Source of the DNA: Streptomyces sp. NBC_01235
Lineage (GTDB): Bacteria > Actinomycetota > Actinomycetes > Streptomycetales > Streptomycetaceae
Assembly (NCBI RefSeq): GCF_035989285.1
Contig: NZ_CP108513.1
Coordinates: 186,001 to 250,000 of the forward strand
Direction: 5' to 3'
DNA: 64,000 nt
Of this stretch, positions 56,994-64,000 are shown piece after piece. The notes beneath the pieces were generated by a model, which saw nothing but the letters and a program-made list of their open reading frames with translations, ran no database searches and was not told the origin of the DNA. The translations under genes and the position numbers were made by a program. Numbering within the stretch: position 1 is the stretch's first letter; every line of letters starts with the position of its first letter.

Positions 56994-59435
56994 TTGGAGA
57001 TCCGGAGCCTGACCCGTTCGGAAGCCGAGCGCCGGGCCGAGCTGTTGACGGTCGAGCGGTACGACGTGGACATCGACCTCACCGGCCTGACCGAGGGTCC
57101 GGAGGTCCGGTGTGTCTCCACCGTGACCTTCGACTGCCACGAGCCGGGCGCGGAGACCTTCGTGGACTGCGCGGCACAGGTACACAGCGCCACACTGAAC
57201 GGCGTCTCCCTCACCCCCGCCGGGGACGGCCGGATACCGTTGCCTGCCCTCGCCCGGCACAACGTGCTGCGTGTGGAGAGCGTCCAGGCCGACACGGCCA
57301 CGGGCGCGGGCGTGCACAAGGCGACCGACCCCGCGGACGGCGAGGTCTACGTGTGGATGAGCTTCGAACCGGACGAGGCCCGGTTCGTCTGGGCATGCTT
57401 CGACCAGCCCGACCTCAAGGCCCCGCACGCCTTCACCGTCACGGCCCCGCCCGCCTGGACCGTCACCAGCAACTCCGGCGATCCGCGCATCGAGGAGCTG
57501 GACGGGGCCCGCCGCTGGATCTTCCCGGACACCCCGCCCCTGTCCGTGTACAACACCGTCGTCAACGCCGGCCCCTTTCACGAGATCCGCCGCGAGGCCG
57601 ACGGCCACGACCTCGGCCTCTACGCCCGCCGCTCCCTCGCTCCGGTCCTCGACCGCGACGCCGACGAGATCTTCACCCTCACCCGTCAGGGCCTCGCCTT
57701 CTTCGGCGAGGTCTTCGCCATGCCGTTCCCCCAGCGCAAGTACGACCAGGTGTTCATGCCGGAGTTCGGCGGGGCGATGGAGAACTACGGCTGCGTGACC
57801 TGGTCGGACGGGTTCCTGCGGCGGGCCACGCCGACGCCCGCCGAGAGCGAGCTGCTCGCGAAGGTGCTGCTGCACGAGATGGCGCACATGTGGTTCGGCA
57901 ACATCGTCACCATGCGCTGGTGGGACGACCTCTGGCTGAACGAGGCGTTCGCGGAGTTCGCCTGCAACTGGGCCGCCGAGCGCGCCACCCGGTTCACCGA
58001 CGCGTGGGCGGGCCACCTCGCGGACGGCAAGCTCAAGGCGTACCTCTCCGACCAGGGTCCCGTCTCGCACCCCATCCACCAGCCCATCCACGACGTCGCC
58101 CAGGCCGCCTCGATCTTCGACAACATCACCTATCCCAAGGGCGCCTCCGTCCTCCAGCAGCTCATGACGTATGTCGGCGAAGAGCGCTTCAAGGCCGGCA
58201 TGACCGCTTACTTCGCCCGCCACGCGTGGGGCAGCGCCACGCTCCAGGACCTCATCGACGCCCTCTCCGAGGCGAGCGGGCGCGACCTGGACACCTGGCG
58301 CTCGGCCTGGCTCGCCACGGCGGGTCCGGACCGTTTCACCCTAGAACGCGAGGGCGACACCGTCACGCTGGTGGCCGCCGGCACCCCGCGCCCGCAGGTG
58401 CTGGCCGTGGGCGCTTTCCGCAGGAACGGCGAAGCCCTGGAACGCAGGGCGCTGGTACGCGTCGAGGTGACGCAGACCCGCACTCCGCTCACCGGCCTCC
58501 CGCCCGAAGCGGACACCGACGTCCTGCTGATCAACGACGACGATCTGACCTTCGCCACGGCCCGCCCCGATCCCACGACCAGGGACGCCGTGTTCCGCAC
58601 CGCGGCGCAACTGCCCACGGCCATCTCCCGGGGCGTGGCCGTGGCGACCGTGTGGGACATGCTGACCACCGGCGAGGCCACGGCGGCGGAAGCCGGGCGC
58701 TGCATCACCGCCGTCCTCACGGCCGAGACGTCCGACGCCGTGATCGAGCCCTATCTCACGCTCGCCGCGACGATCGCCGAGCTGTGGGCGCCGCACGACG
58801 AACGCGCCGGACTGACGGCGGCGGTGGCGGGGGCCTGTCGGCGCCTCGCCGCGGACCCCGGCCGCCGCCAGGTCGCCCTGCGCGGCCTGGCCCGCACCGC
58901 GACCGACCCGGACGACCTGGCCTGGCTGCGCGAACAGGCGGGCGACGACGTGGACCTGCGCTGGCGCGCGCTGGTCCGGGAGGCGGAACTGGGCGGGGAC
59001 GTCTCGTCCGAGGCCGCCCTGCTCCTGGCGGACGACCCGGACCCCGACGCGTGGGTCCGCGCCCTCACCGTACGGGCCGCTCTCCCGGACCCCGCCGCGA
59101 AAGCGGAGGTCTGGCAGAAACTGGCCGTGGACCGCGCGGTGCCCGTCAACGCGGTCAGCCAGGTGGCGGCGGCGTTCTGGCGCCCCGACCAGGACGCCCT
59201 GCTGACGCCCTACGCCCAGAGCTACCTGGACTCCATCCCCCACCTGCACCGAGGCGGAATGATCCCGGCGATGGTCTTCGCCGGCCAGCTCTTCCCACCG
59301 CACGCCATCGACACCACGTACATCGAAAAGGCCCAGCAGGCGTCCCACGAGGCGGCCCCGGTCGTCCGCAACACCCTCCTGGAACGCTCGGACGCGGTGA
59401 GCCGCATGCTCCACTCCCGAAACCGCACGACCTGA
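56994..59435 (+). CDS. Aminopeptidase N (M1 family)
   Basis: An 813-residue zinc aminopeptidase from TTG 56994, supported by GGGAGG 7 bases upstream. N-terminal beta domain (~1-195), exopeptidase motif GGAMENYG (~258) and zinc motif HEMAHMWFGN with the third ligand in LWLNEAFAEF (~295-325), then TYPKGASVLQQL with the transition-state region, and a C-terminal helical ERAP1-like domain (~500-813). All catalytic residues are present. It removes N-terminal residues from peptides in the cytoplasm. A strong terminator follows; the gene is monocistronic. Confidence 0.95.
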   Translation: MEIRSLTRSEAERRAELLTVERYDVDIDLTGLTEGPEVRCVSTVTFDCHEPGAETFVDCAAQVHSATLNGVSLTPAGDGRIPLPALARHNVLRVESVQADTATGAGVHKATDPADGEVYVWMSFEPDEARFVWACFDQPDLKAPHAFTVTAPPAWTVTSNSGDPRIEELDGARRWIFPDTPPLSVYNTVVNAGPFHEIRREADGHDLGLYARRSLAPVLDRDADEIFTLTRQGLAFFGEVFAMPFPQRKYDQVFMPEFGGAMENYGCVTWSDGFLRRATPTPAESELLAKVLLHEMAHMWFGNIVTMRWWDDLWLNEAFAEFACNWAAERATRFTDAWAGHLADGKLKAYLSDQGPVSHPIHQPIHDVAQAASIFDNITYPKGASVLQQLMTYVGEERFKAGMTAYFARHAWGSATLQDLIDALSEASGRDLDTWRSAWLATAGPDRFTLEREGDTVTLVAAGTPRPQVLAVGAFRRNGEALERRALVRVEVTQTRTPLTGLPPEADTDVLLINDDDLTFATARPDPTTRDAVFRTAAQLPTAISRGVAVATVWDMLTTGEATAAEAGRCITAVLTAETSDAVIEPYLTLAATIAELWAPHDERAGLTAAVAGACRRLAADPGRRQVALRGLARTATDPDDLAWLREQAGDDVDLRWRALVREAELGGDVSSEAALLLADDPDPDAWVRALTVRAALPDPAAKAEVWQKLAVDRAVPVNAVSQVAAAFWRPDQDALLTPYAQSYLDSIPHLHRGGMIPAMVFAGQLFPPHAIDTTYIEKAQQASHEAAPVVRNTLLERSDAVSRMLHSRNRTT

Positions 59436-59458
59436 CCGGAGACGGACACCGAACGCCC

Positions 59459-59485
59459 CGCGCAGGGGGGCCTGTCCCCTGCGCG
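59459..59485 (+). terminator. Terminator of aminopeptidase N
   Basis: Perfect 10-bp inverted repeat CGCGCAGGGG (59459-59468) / CCCCTGCGCG (59476-59485), 7-nt loop, 24 bases after the stop. Confidence 0.75.
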
Positions 59486-59554
59486 TTCGAGGTGGCGTCG
59501 CGGAGTTCGACGGCGCCGGCCGGTGCGATGAGGTGATCCGCGCCGGCGCCGTTT

Positions 59555-59929
59555 CCCGAGGACCTGGTGCTGGTGCTGGTGCTGGTGCTGGTGCTGGTGA
59601 GCAAGGTCGGTGCGGAGCACGATGTCCGGGCCGGACTGGTCGCCGAACAGCGGCCCGAGCAGTTGCGCGCGGGCGTGGAGGCCAACCTCGCCGCACGGGG
59701 CGTCGAACGGCCGGACGTGGTCAACCTGCGTCGCGCCGACCGTCCGCCCGGTACCCAGGCCGAGGGGGATCGGGTCGTCGACCTCGACAGCCGGCTTGCG
59801 GAGCCCATCGCCCAGCGGGACCAGGGCAAGATCGGCGGCATCGGGCTGAGCAACGTCGCGGCGGATGACGTCCGCCTCGACCGGGAGGCCGTCGACGCCC
59901 TCTCCGGGATCGCACCGTGCGCCGGGTGA
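59555..59929 (+). pseudogene. Aldo/keto reductase remnant with hexamer expansion
   Basis: The plus strand reads PEDLVLV (then extra LVLV repeats) SKVGAEHD, AEQRPEQLRAGVEANLAARG, VERPDVVNLRRAD and QRDQGKIGGIGLSNVA. This is the middle of an aldo/keto reductase, including the strand carrying the Lys of the catalytic tetrad and the LSNV strand. The N-terminal Asp/Tyr part and the C-terminal cofactor part are missing. Confidence 0.7.
59564..59599 (+). repeat. CTGGTG hexanucleotide tandem repeat
   Basis: Six exact units encoding Leu-Val repeats inside the aldo/keto reductase remnant; intact homologues have about two. Confidence 0.9.
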
Positions 59930-59953
59930 GGAGTGCTCGCCCGGCGCACGGTG
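59913..59953 (-). terminator. Terminator of the GH95-SGNH operon
   Basis: 18-bp inverted repeat 59913-59930 / 59936-59953 (CACCGTGCGCCGGGTGAG) with one G-T pair and a 5-nt loop, 20 bases after the SGNH stop. Confidence 0.8.
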
Positions 59954-59972
59954 GGCCGTCGGTGGGCCGGCG

Positions 59973-61175
59973 TCAGGGGCAGTCGAGGGCCGTCAGGTCC
60001 ACGGCGTCGGCCATCGCCTGCATGCCCTTGTCGTTGGGGTGCAGGTGGTCGCCGCCGTCGAAGAACGGCAGGATCCGCTGGGGGGCGTAGGGGTTGCGCA
60101 GGATGCGGTCGAAGTCGGTGACGGCGTCGAACTCGCCGCTGCTCCTGATGAACGCGTTGACGTCCTGGCGTACGGACTCGGCGGCCGGGTCCCACTCCGA
60201 CCAGCCCTCGAAGGGCGCCACGGTCGCCCCGACCACGCACTTGCCGGCGGCGTGCGCGCGGCGGACGATCTCCCGGTATCCGGCGATCATGTCCTGGGCG
60301 ATCACTCCGGTGTGGGCCTTGATGTCGTTCACGCCCTCGAAGAGGAACACCGTGCGCACGCCCGGGTGGGACAGCACGTCCCGCTGGAGCCGGTTCAGCG
60401 CGCTCTGGCCGGCTCCGTCCGCCAGCACCTTGTTGCCGGAGATGCCCTCGTTGGCCACGCCCTTGACCGCGGTGTCCGCGCGTTGCAGCCGACGGGCGAG
60501 GTAGTCGGGCCAGCGTCGGTCGAGGTCGGAGGTGGACTGCCAGCCGTCCGTGACGGAGTCGCCGAGTGCGGCCACGGCGCCCGTCGACGCGTTCGCGCGG
60601 ACGGAGACGGCGTCGAGGTAGAACCACGAACCGATCGTCCCGCTCCAGTGGTCGGCGCTTTCCTCGGCGCTGTGGTCGCCCTGGGTGACGTACGACGTCT
60701 GCAGGGCCATCCCGTGGCCGCTCGCCGGGCCCGCCGCGTCCGGCGAGTGCAGGCTGACCACCAGGTCTGAGGCGGCGGGCAGTCGGCCGGGCAGCGCGTC
60801 GCTCAGCGCGGTGCCGCCCGCGGGAATCGTGACGGAGTCCGTGCCGCCGAAACTCAGCCGCCGGTTGCTGCCGGGCACCAGTGCAGCGCCCTGCTGCCGG
60901 ACACCCGCATAGACGCTGTCGAAGGTCACCGGCCGGTCGCCGAAGGCGTTCGTCAGCCGGATCCGCAGGTCGGTGCCGCCGACGCTGGTGCGCACGACGA
61001 GACGGTAGCCGCGGTCGGCGACGCCCTCCCCCACCCGGTCGGCGGACGCCCCCCAGGTGACGACGTCGTGCCGGGTGTCCACCGCGTGGGCGACCGCGCT
61101 CGGTGCGGCCTGGAGCAGCGTGACGGCGAGCAGGACGGTGACGAGCCGGCGCAACCGGGGCCGACGGGCCGTCAT
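59973..61175 (-). CDS. Secreted SGNH/GDSL esterase
   Basis: A 400-residue exported hydrolase. Residues 1-31 are a signal peptide (LRRLVTVLLAVTLLQAAPSA). Residues ~35-190 form a beta-rich N-terminal domain, and ~200-400 the SGNH domain: block I VAALGDSVTDGWQ (Ser), block II Gly in NEGISGNKVL, block III VFLFEGVNDIK (Asn) and block V GGDHLHPNDKGMQ (Asp and His). It likely removes acyl groups from polysaccharides. Its ATG overlaps the GH95 stop (ATGA), so it works with that fucosidase. Confidence 0.92.
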   Translation of the reverse strand: MTARRPRLRRLVTVLLAVTLLQAAPSAVAHAVDTRHDVVTWGASADRVGEGVADRGYRLVVRTSVGGTDLRIRLTNAFGDRPVTFDSVYAGVRQQGAALVPGSNRRLSFGGTDSVTIPAGGTALSDALPGRLPAASDLVVSLHSPDAAGPASGHGMALQTSYVTQGDHSAEESADHWSGTIGSWFYLDAVSVRANASTGAVAALGDSVTDGWQSTSDLDRRWPDYLARRLQRADTAVKGVANEGISGNKVLADGAGQSALNRLQRDVLSHPGVRTVFLFEGVNDIKAHTGVIAQDMIAGYREIVRRAHAAGKCVVGATVAPFEGWSEWDPAAESVRQDVNAFIRSSGEFDAVTDFDRILRNPYAPQRILPFFDGGDHLHPNDKGMQAMADAVDLTALDCP

Positions 61176-63538
61176 CGGGTGAATCCCTTCAGCGTGACGG
61201 ACTCCCCCGGCCGCAGGTCCACCGTCCGGGATGTCTGCGCGTAGGCCAGTGTCGTGGTCCGGCCGCCGACGCTGTGCAGCCGTACCGAGGTGGGGGTTCC
61301 GTTGCGCCACCGCAGGTCGACGACGAAGCCGCCGCGCGCGGGCAGCCCGGTGACGTGCCCGGAGGCCGCCCAGGCGTCGGGGAGGGCGGGGAGGAGTTCC
61401 AGGTGTCCGGGGCGGGAGTAGAGGAGCATCTCCGTCATCGCCGCGGGGGTGCCGAAGTTGGCGTCGATCTGGAAGATGCCCCGGCCCTGTTCGGCCTCGT
61501 AGATGTCGAACAGGTTGAAGGCGGTGCCGTTGCCGCCGCCGGTCGACGGGCGCAGGTTGGTCACGATCAGTTCGTACGCGTTCTCCGCGTTCTTCAGACG
61601 GGCCCAGCACAGGGCGCGCCAGGCGTTCGCCCAGCCGAAGCTGTTCATGCCGCGCGCGGTGAGGAGAGCGGTGGCGCCGTCGAGGGTCTCCTTGGGGGTG
61701 GAGCCGTCGGGGCGGATGCGGTCGCCGGGGAAGAGGCCGACGAGCGGGGAGAGGTGCCGGTGGGTGGTCTCGCCGAGGTTGTCGGGTGACATCCACTCCT
61801 CCAGCCAGCCGGTCTTCGGACTCACCTGTGGCAGGTACAGCCGCTCACGCAGGTTCGCGATCCTGTCCGCGTAGGCGGCGTCCTTGTCCAGTTCTCCCGC
61901 GGCGGTTTCGTAGTGGCCGAAGAGTTGCCACACCAGTTCCTGGGCGTAGGTGATGCCCTGTGCGTCGAGCGGGCCGTGTTCGGGCGACCAGTCGCCGTCG
62001 GCGACGAGCACCTCCCGGGTGGTTCCGGGGAGGGTCGTGGGCAGCAGCCGTGCCTCCCAGAACGCGCAGGCGCCTTTCAGCAGCGGGTAGATGCGCTCCA
62101 GGTGGGTGCGTGAACGGGTGAACTCGTAGTGCTCCCAGAGGGTGTTGGCGAGCCAGGCGTTGCCCGCGGGGTGCCACCACCAGCCCATGCCTCCGTGCGG
62201 GTTGGTGGAGATCGCGACGGTCCAACCGGCGTTCTCGCCGGTGGAGTTGCGGTATCGGTTGCGCGGATCGTTGAACAGGGACCGGGTGAGGGCGGTCCAG
62301 GAGGGCAGTTGGGCGAGGCAGTAGTCGGTGAGGGCGTCGAAACACTGGGACAGGCCCGCACGGTCGGCCATCCAGTAGTTCATCTGGACGTTGATGTCGG
62401 TGTGGTAGTCGGCCATCCAGTCCGGGTCGTTGCCGTCGAGCCACAGTCCCTGGAGGTTGAGGGGGAGGCTGCCGCGGGAGCCGGAGATCATCAGGTATCG
62501 GCCGAACTGGAGGTAGGCGGCATCGAGTTCGGGGTCCGGTGCCCTGTCGCGGGCGCGCGCCTTGAGGCGTTCCCAGGTGTCCAGAGAGCGCTGCTCGGCG
62601 GTCGACGTGCCGAGTGAGACGTCCAGTTGGCCGTAGAGGGCGCGGTGGTCGGCGACGTGGGTGCGCAGCAGCGTGCCGGCCGGGTGGGCGGCGGCCGCGC
62701 GCACCTTCGTGCGGGCCAGTTCCTCCGGGTCGAGGGAGGGGTCGCGGTACTTCGCGCGGGCGTCGGGTACGTAGTTGGTGCCGCCGCTGACGACCACGGT
62801 GAGGTCGGTGCAGTCCGAGAAGTCGATCCGAGTCCCGCGCACCCGGACCCGGCCGCCGGTGCCGTGGGCGGTGACGGCGGCGCCGTAGCGCAGGCCGCCC
62901 GGGAAGGACGCGCCGAACGACTCCGCTCCCGCGGGGGTCTCGCCGTGCGTGCCGTCCAGGGTCACGGATCCCGTGTGGCGTCCGCCACCGCTCTGGGTGA
63001 AGTGCAGGACGATCACGTCGTCGGGGCGGCTGGCGAAGAGCTGCCGCCGGTAGGTCACCCCGGAGCGGACGTACGTCGTCGTGACCAGGGCCTCGGAGAG
63101 GTCGAGGGTGCGACGGTAGTCGTTGACGGCGGACAGGTCGTGGTCGGGGAGGTCGACGGTGAGCCGGGCGAGGAGGGTGAAGGAGCCGAAGTCGTCGCGG
63201 CCGTAGGGGAACTGGCCGTCGGCGTCCAGTCGGTCGTTGAGGCCGCCGGTCCACATCGTGGCGTCGGTGATCAGCAGGAGCTCACGGCCGGGGTCGTTGC
63301 TCGCGAGGGCGCCCAGGCGGCCGTTGCCGACGGGCAGTCCCTGTTCGATCATGGAGTGGTCGTCGGCGGGGGCCTGCCACCACAGTTCGTGGCGGGTGGC
63401 GTCGGTGGGCGGCGGTGCGGCGGTGGGCCGCTGCGGTGCGGCGGAGGCGGTGAAGGCGGGCAGGCCGGCGAGTGCGGCGGCGGTGAGACCGGTGGTGAGG
63501 AGGGCCCGTCTGTCGGGGTCCGTCGGGCGGGGGTTCAT
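61172..63538 (-). CDS. Exported GH95 alpha-L-fucosidase
   Basis: A 788-residue enzyme. The N-terminus DRRALLTTGLTAAALAGLPA is a Tat-type signal. The N-terminal beta domain (~45-300: LWWQAPADDHSMIEQGLPVG, NGRLGALASNDP) is followed by the (alpha/alpha)6 barrel with LPLNLQGLWLDGNDPDWMAD and YHTDINVQMNYWMADRAGL, which holds the conserved Asn/Asp water-activating residues, WWHPAGNAWLANTLWEHYEF and DGDWSPEHGP. The C-terminal beta domain follows. Known members hydrolyse alpha-1,2-fucosyl (or alpha-L-galactosyl) links in xyloglucan and glycans by inversion. Coupled to an SGNH esterase downstream, with a CBM35 protein upstream. Confidence 0.95.
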   Translation of the reverse strand: MNPRPTDPDRRALLTTGLTAAALAGLPAFTASAAPQRPTAAPPPTDATRHELWWQAPADDHSMIEQGLPVGNGRLGALASNDPGRELLLITDATMWTGGLNDRLDADGQFPYGRDDFGSFTLLARLTVDLPDHDLSAVNDYRRTLDLSEALVTTTYVRSGVTYRRQLFASRPDDVIVLHFTQSGGGRHTGSVTLDGTHGETPAGAESFGASFPGGLRYGAAVTAHGTGGRVRVRGTRIDFSDCTDLTVVVSGGTNYVPDARAKYRDPSLDPEELARTKVRAAAAHPAGTLLRTHVADHRALYGQLDVSLGTSTAEQRSLDTWERLKARARDRAPDPELDAAYLQFGRYLMISGSRGSLPLNLQGLWLDGNDPDWMADYHTDINVQMNYWMADRAGLSQCFDALTDYCLAQLPSWTALTRSLFNDPRNRYRNSTGENAGWTVAISTNPHGGMGWWWHPAGNAWLANTLWEHYEFTRSRTHLERIYPLLKGACAFWEARLLPTTLPGTTREVLVADGDWSPEHGPLDAQGITYAQELVWQLFGHYETAAGELDKDAAYADRIANLRERLYLPQVSPKTGWLEEWMSPDNLGETTHRHLSPLVGLFPGDRIRPDGSTPKETLDGATALLTARGMNSFGWANAWRALCWARLKNAENAYELIVTNLRPSTGGGNGTAFNLFDIYEAEQGRGIFQIDANFGTPAAMTEMLLYSRPGHLELLPALPDAWAASGHVTGLPARGGFVVDLRWRNGTPTSVRLHSVGGRTTTLAYAQTSRTVDLRPGESVTLKGFTR

Positions 63539-63594
63539 GGCGGCTCCGGAGGTCTGAGGGGCCCGGGTGCGCGGTCCCGGGCCGCCGGGTGTCG

Positions 63595-64000
63595 TCAGGA
63601 GGACTTGGGTACGTCGATCCGGTCGATGTCCGGCGCGTAGCCCGAACCGCTGTCGAAAGTGATCGTGTTGGCGCCCGCCTTCAGCGTCACCGGCACGTGG
63701 ACGCTGTCGACGGTCCCCCAGTCGCCGGTGGAGGGGAACTTGTGGCGGGTGGCACCGCCTCCGTTGGCGGAGACGTCGGCCGAGCGGGCGTCACCGCTGA
63801 TGTAGGCGACCTCGATCTGGTAGGTGCCGGGCTTGTCGACGACGATGTCGGTGAAGGTGAGCTTGCCGCCGAGGTAGAGGTTGCCGACCTTGTGGCCGCC
63901 GGAGCAGGCGGAGCAGTCGGCGGTGGAGGCGTTGCCGGCGAGGGTGTTGACGGGGGCCTCGGCCTCATGAACGGTCCGCTCCAGTGCGCTGCCGTGCGGG
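63595..64000 (-). CDS. C-terminal CBM35-like module of an exported protein (5' end beyond the window)
   Basis: The last ~134 codons of a gene that continues past the window end. It reads ERTVHEAEAPVNTLAGNAST, CSACSGGHKVGNLYLGGKLT and FTDIVVDKPGTYQIEVAYIS, then VTLKAGANTITFDSGSGYAP and DIDRIDVPKSS. This is a galactose/uronate-binding CBM35-type beta-sandwich, commonly attached to GH27 alpha-galactosidases or similar. The stop is 56 bases before GH95, same strand, so one operon is likely. Confidence 0.8.
   Translation of the reverse strand, partial: PHGSALERTVHEAEAPVNTLAGNASTADCSACSGGHKVGNLYLGGKLTFTDIVVDKPGTYQIEVAYISGDARSADVSANGGGATRHKFPSTGDWGTVDSVHVPVTLKAGANTITFDSGSGYAPDIDRIDVPKSS

Noticed and set aside
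57110..59536. An 808-codon frame and a 459-codon antisense frame inside aminopeptidase N
   Set aside because: Both are shadows; the M1 gene has all catalytic motifs and correct codon bias.
1..64000. tRNA, rRNA or riboswitch genes
   Set aside because: I looked for CCA-ending cloverleaf patterns and familiar riboswitch cores and saw none; a covariance-model scan could still find one.

Overview
The window reads as a chromosomal segment of a Streptomyces-like actinomycete. The evidence is a GC content of roughly 70 percent, GTG and TTG starts, Tat/Sec-exported glycoside hydrolases, a PAS-GAF-PP2C phosphatase, an excalibur protein, a mycothiol-linked maleylpyruvate isomerase remnant and a DasR-like operator. 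Its most striking property is decay: about two dozen recognisable gene fragments, several scars where two truncated genes abut, and remnants of at least four insertion-sequence or recombinase families lie between intact operons. This resembles the accessory arm of a linear Streptomyces chromosome. The species is not identifiable from what I can see.

Layout. 0-6 kb: formamidase remnant, a divergent pair of exported glycosidases (GH43 galactanase with CBM13; GH97), phytase-like and SDR remnants, a cold-shock protein. 6-13 kb: coiled-coil/winged-helix protein, hypothetical genes, GH18 chitinase with a DasR-like operator, methyltransferase, IS5 remnants, ABC permease whose ATPase partner is broken. 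13-24 kb: dehydrogenase-NTF2 fusion divergent from a LysR regulator, ALDH/PurU scar, SpoIIE phosphatase, PRC-barrel, excalibur protein, secreted S33 peptidase, MhuD-like heme oxygenase. 24-29 kb: polyprenyl synthase, acyltransferase remnant, XRE-cupin regulator with phased repeats, EamA remnant, PaiB-type and B3/4-domain genes. 29-34 kb: decayed aromatic-catabolism block (IclR, FAD hydroxylase, Rieske reductase with a truncated oxygenase, truncated maleylpyruvate isomerase). 34-40.5 kb: intact resorcinol/hydroxyquinol-type operon with a TetR regulator and operator palindromes. 40.5-44 kb: P450 and sugar-permease remnants, KDPG aldolase and KDG kinase, a chimeric ORF. 44-49.5 kb: M24 protein, CadD transporter, IS630 remnant, aminoglycoside nucleotidyltransferase, integrase remnant, VOC protein, a methyltransferase bracketed by inverted MITE-like repeats, IS256 remnant. 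49.5-57 kb: secreted protein, ArsR-SRPBCC-DHFR operon, SDR, MOSC, Lrp/LysE pair, TetR/dehydrogenase pair with twin operators, azlCD remnants. 57-64 kb: aminopeptidase N, aldo/keto reductase remnant, then an exported carbohydrate-active operon (CBM35 protein, GH95 fucosidase, SGNH esterase).

How genes work together. The clearest pathway is the 34.3-39.7 kb operon: an FAD hydroxylase should make hydroxyquinol, hydroxyquinol 1,2-dioxygenase opens it to maleylacetate, and maleylacetate reductase feeds 3-oxoadipate. A DHPON-hydrolase-like C-C hydrolase and an EthD protein in the same operon suggest a substituted or acylated resorcinol as substrate. The exported GH43, GH97, GH18, GH95, SGNH and CBM35 proteins indicate scavenging of plant and fungal polysaccharides. 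The most unusual structural feature is the pair of roughly 100-bp inverted repeats around the methyltransferase at 47.5-48.6 kb.
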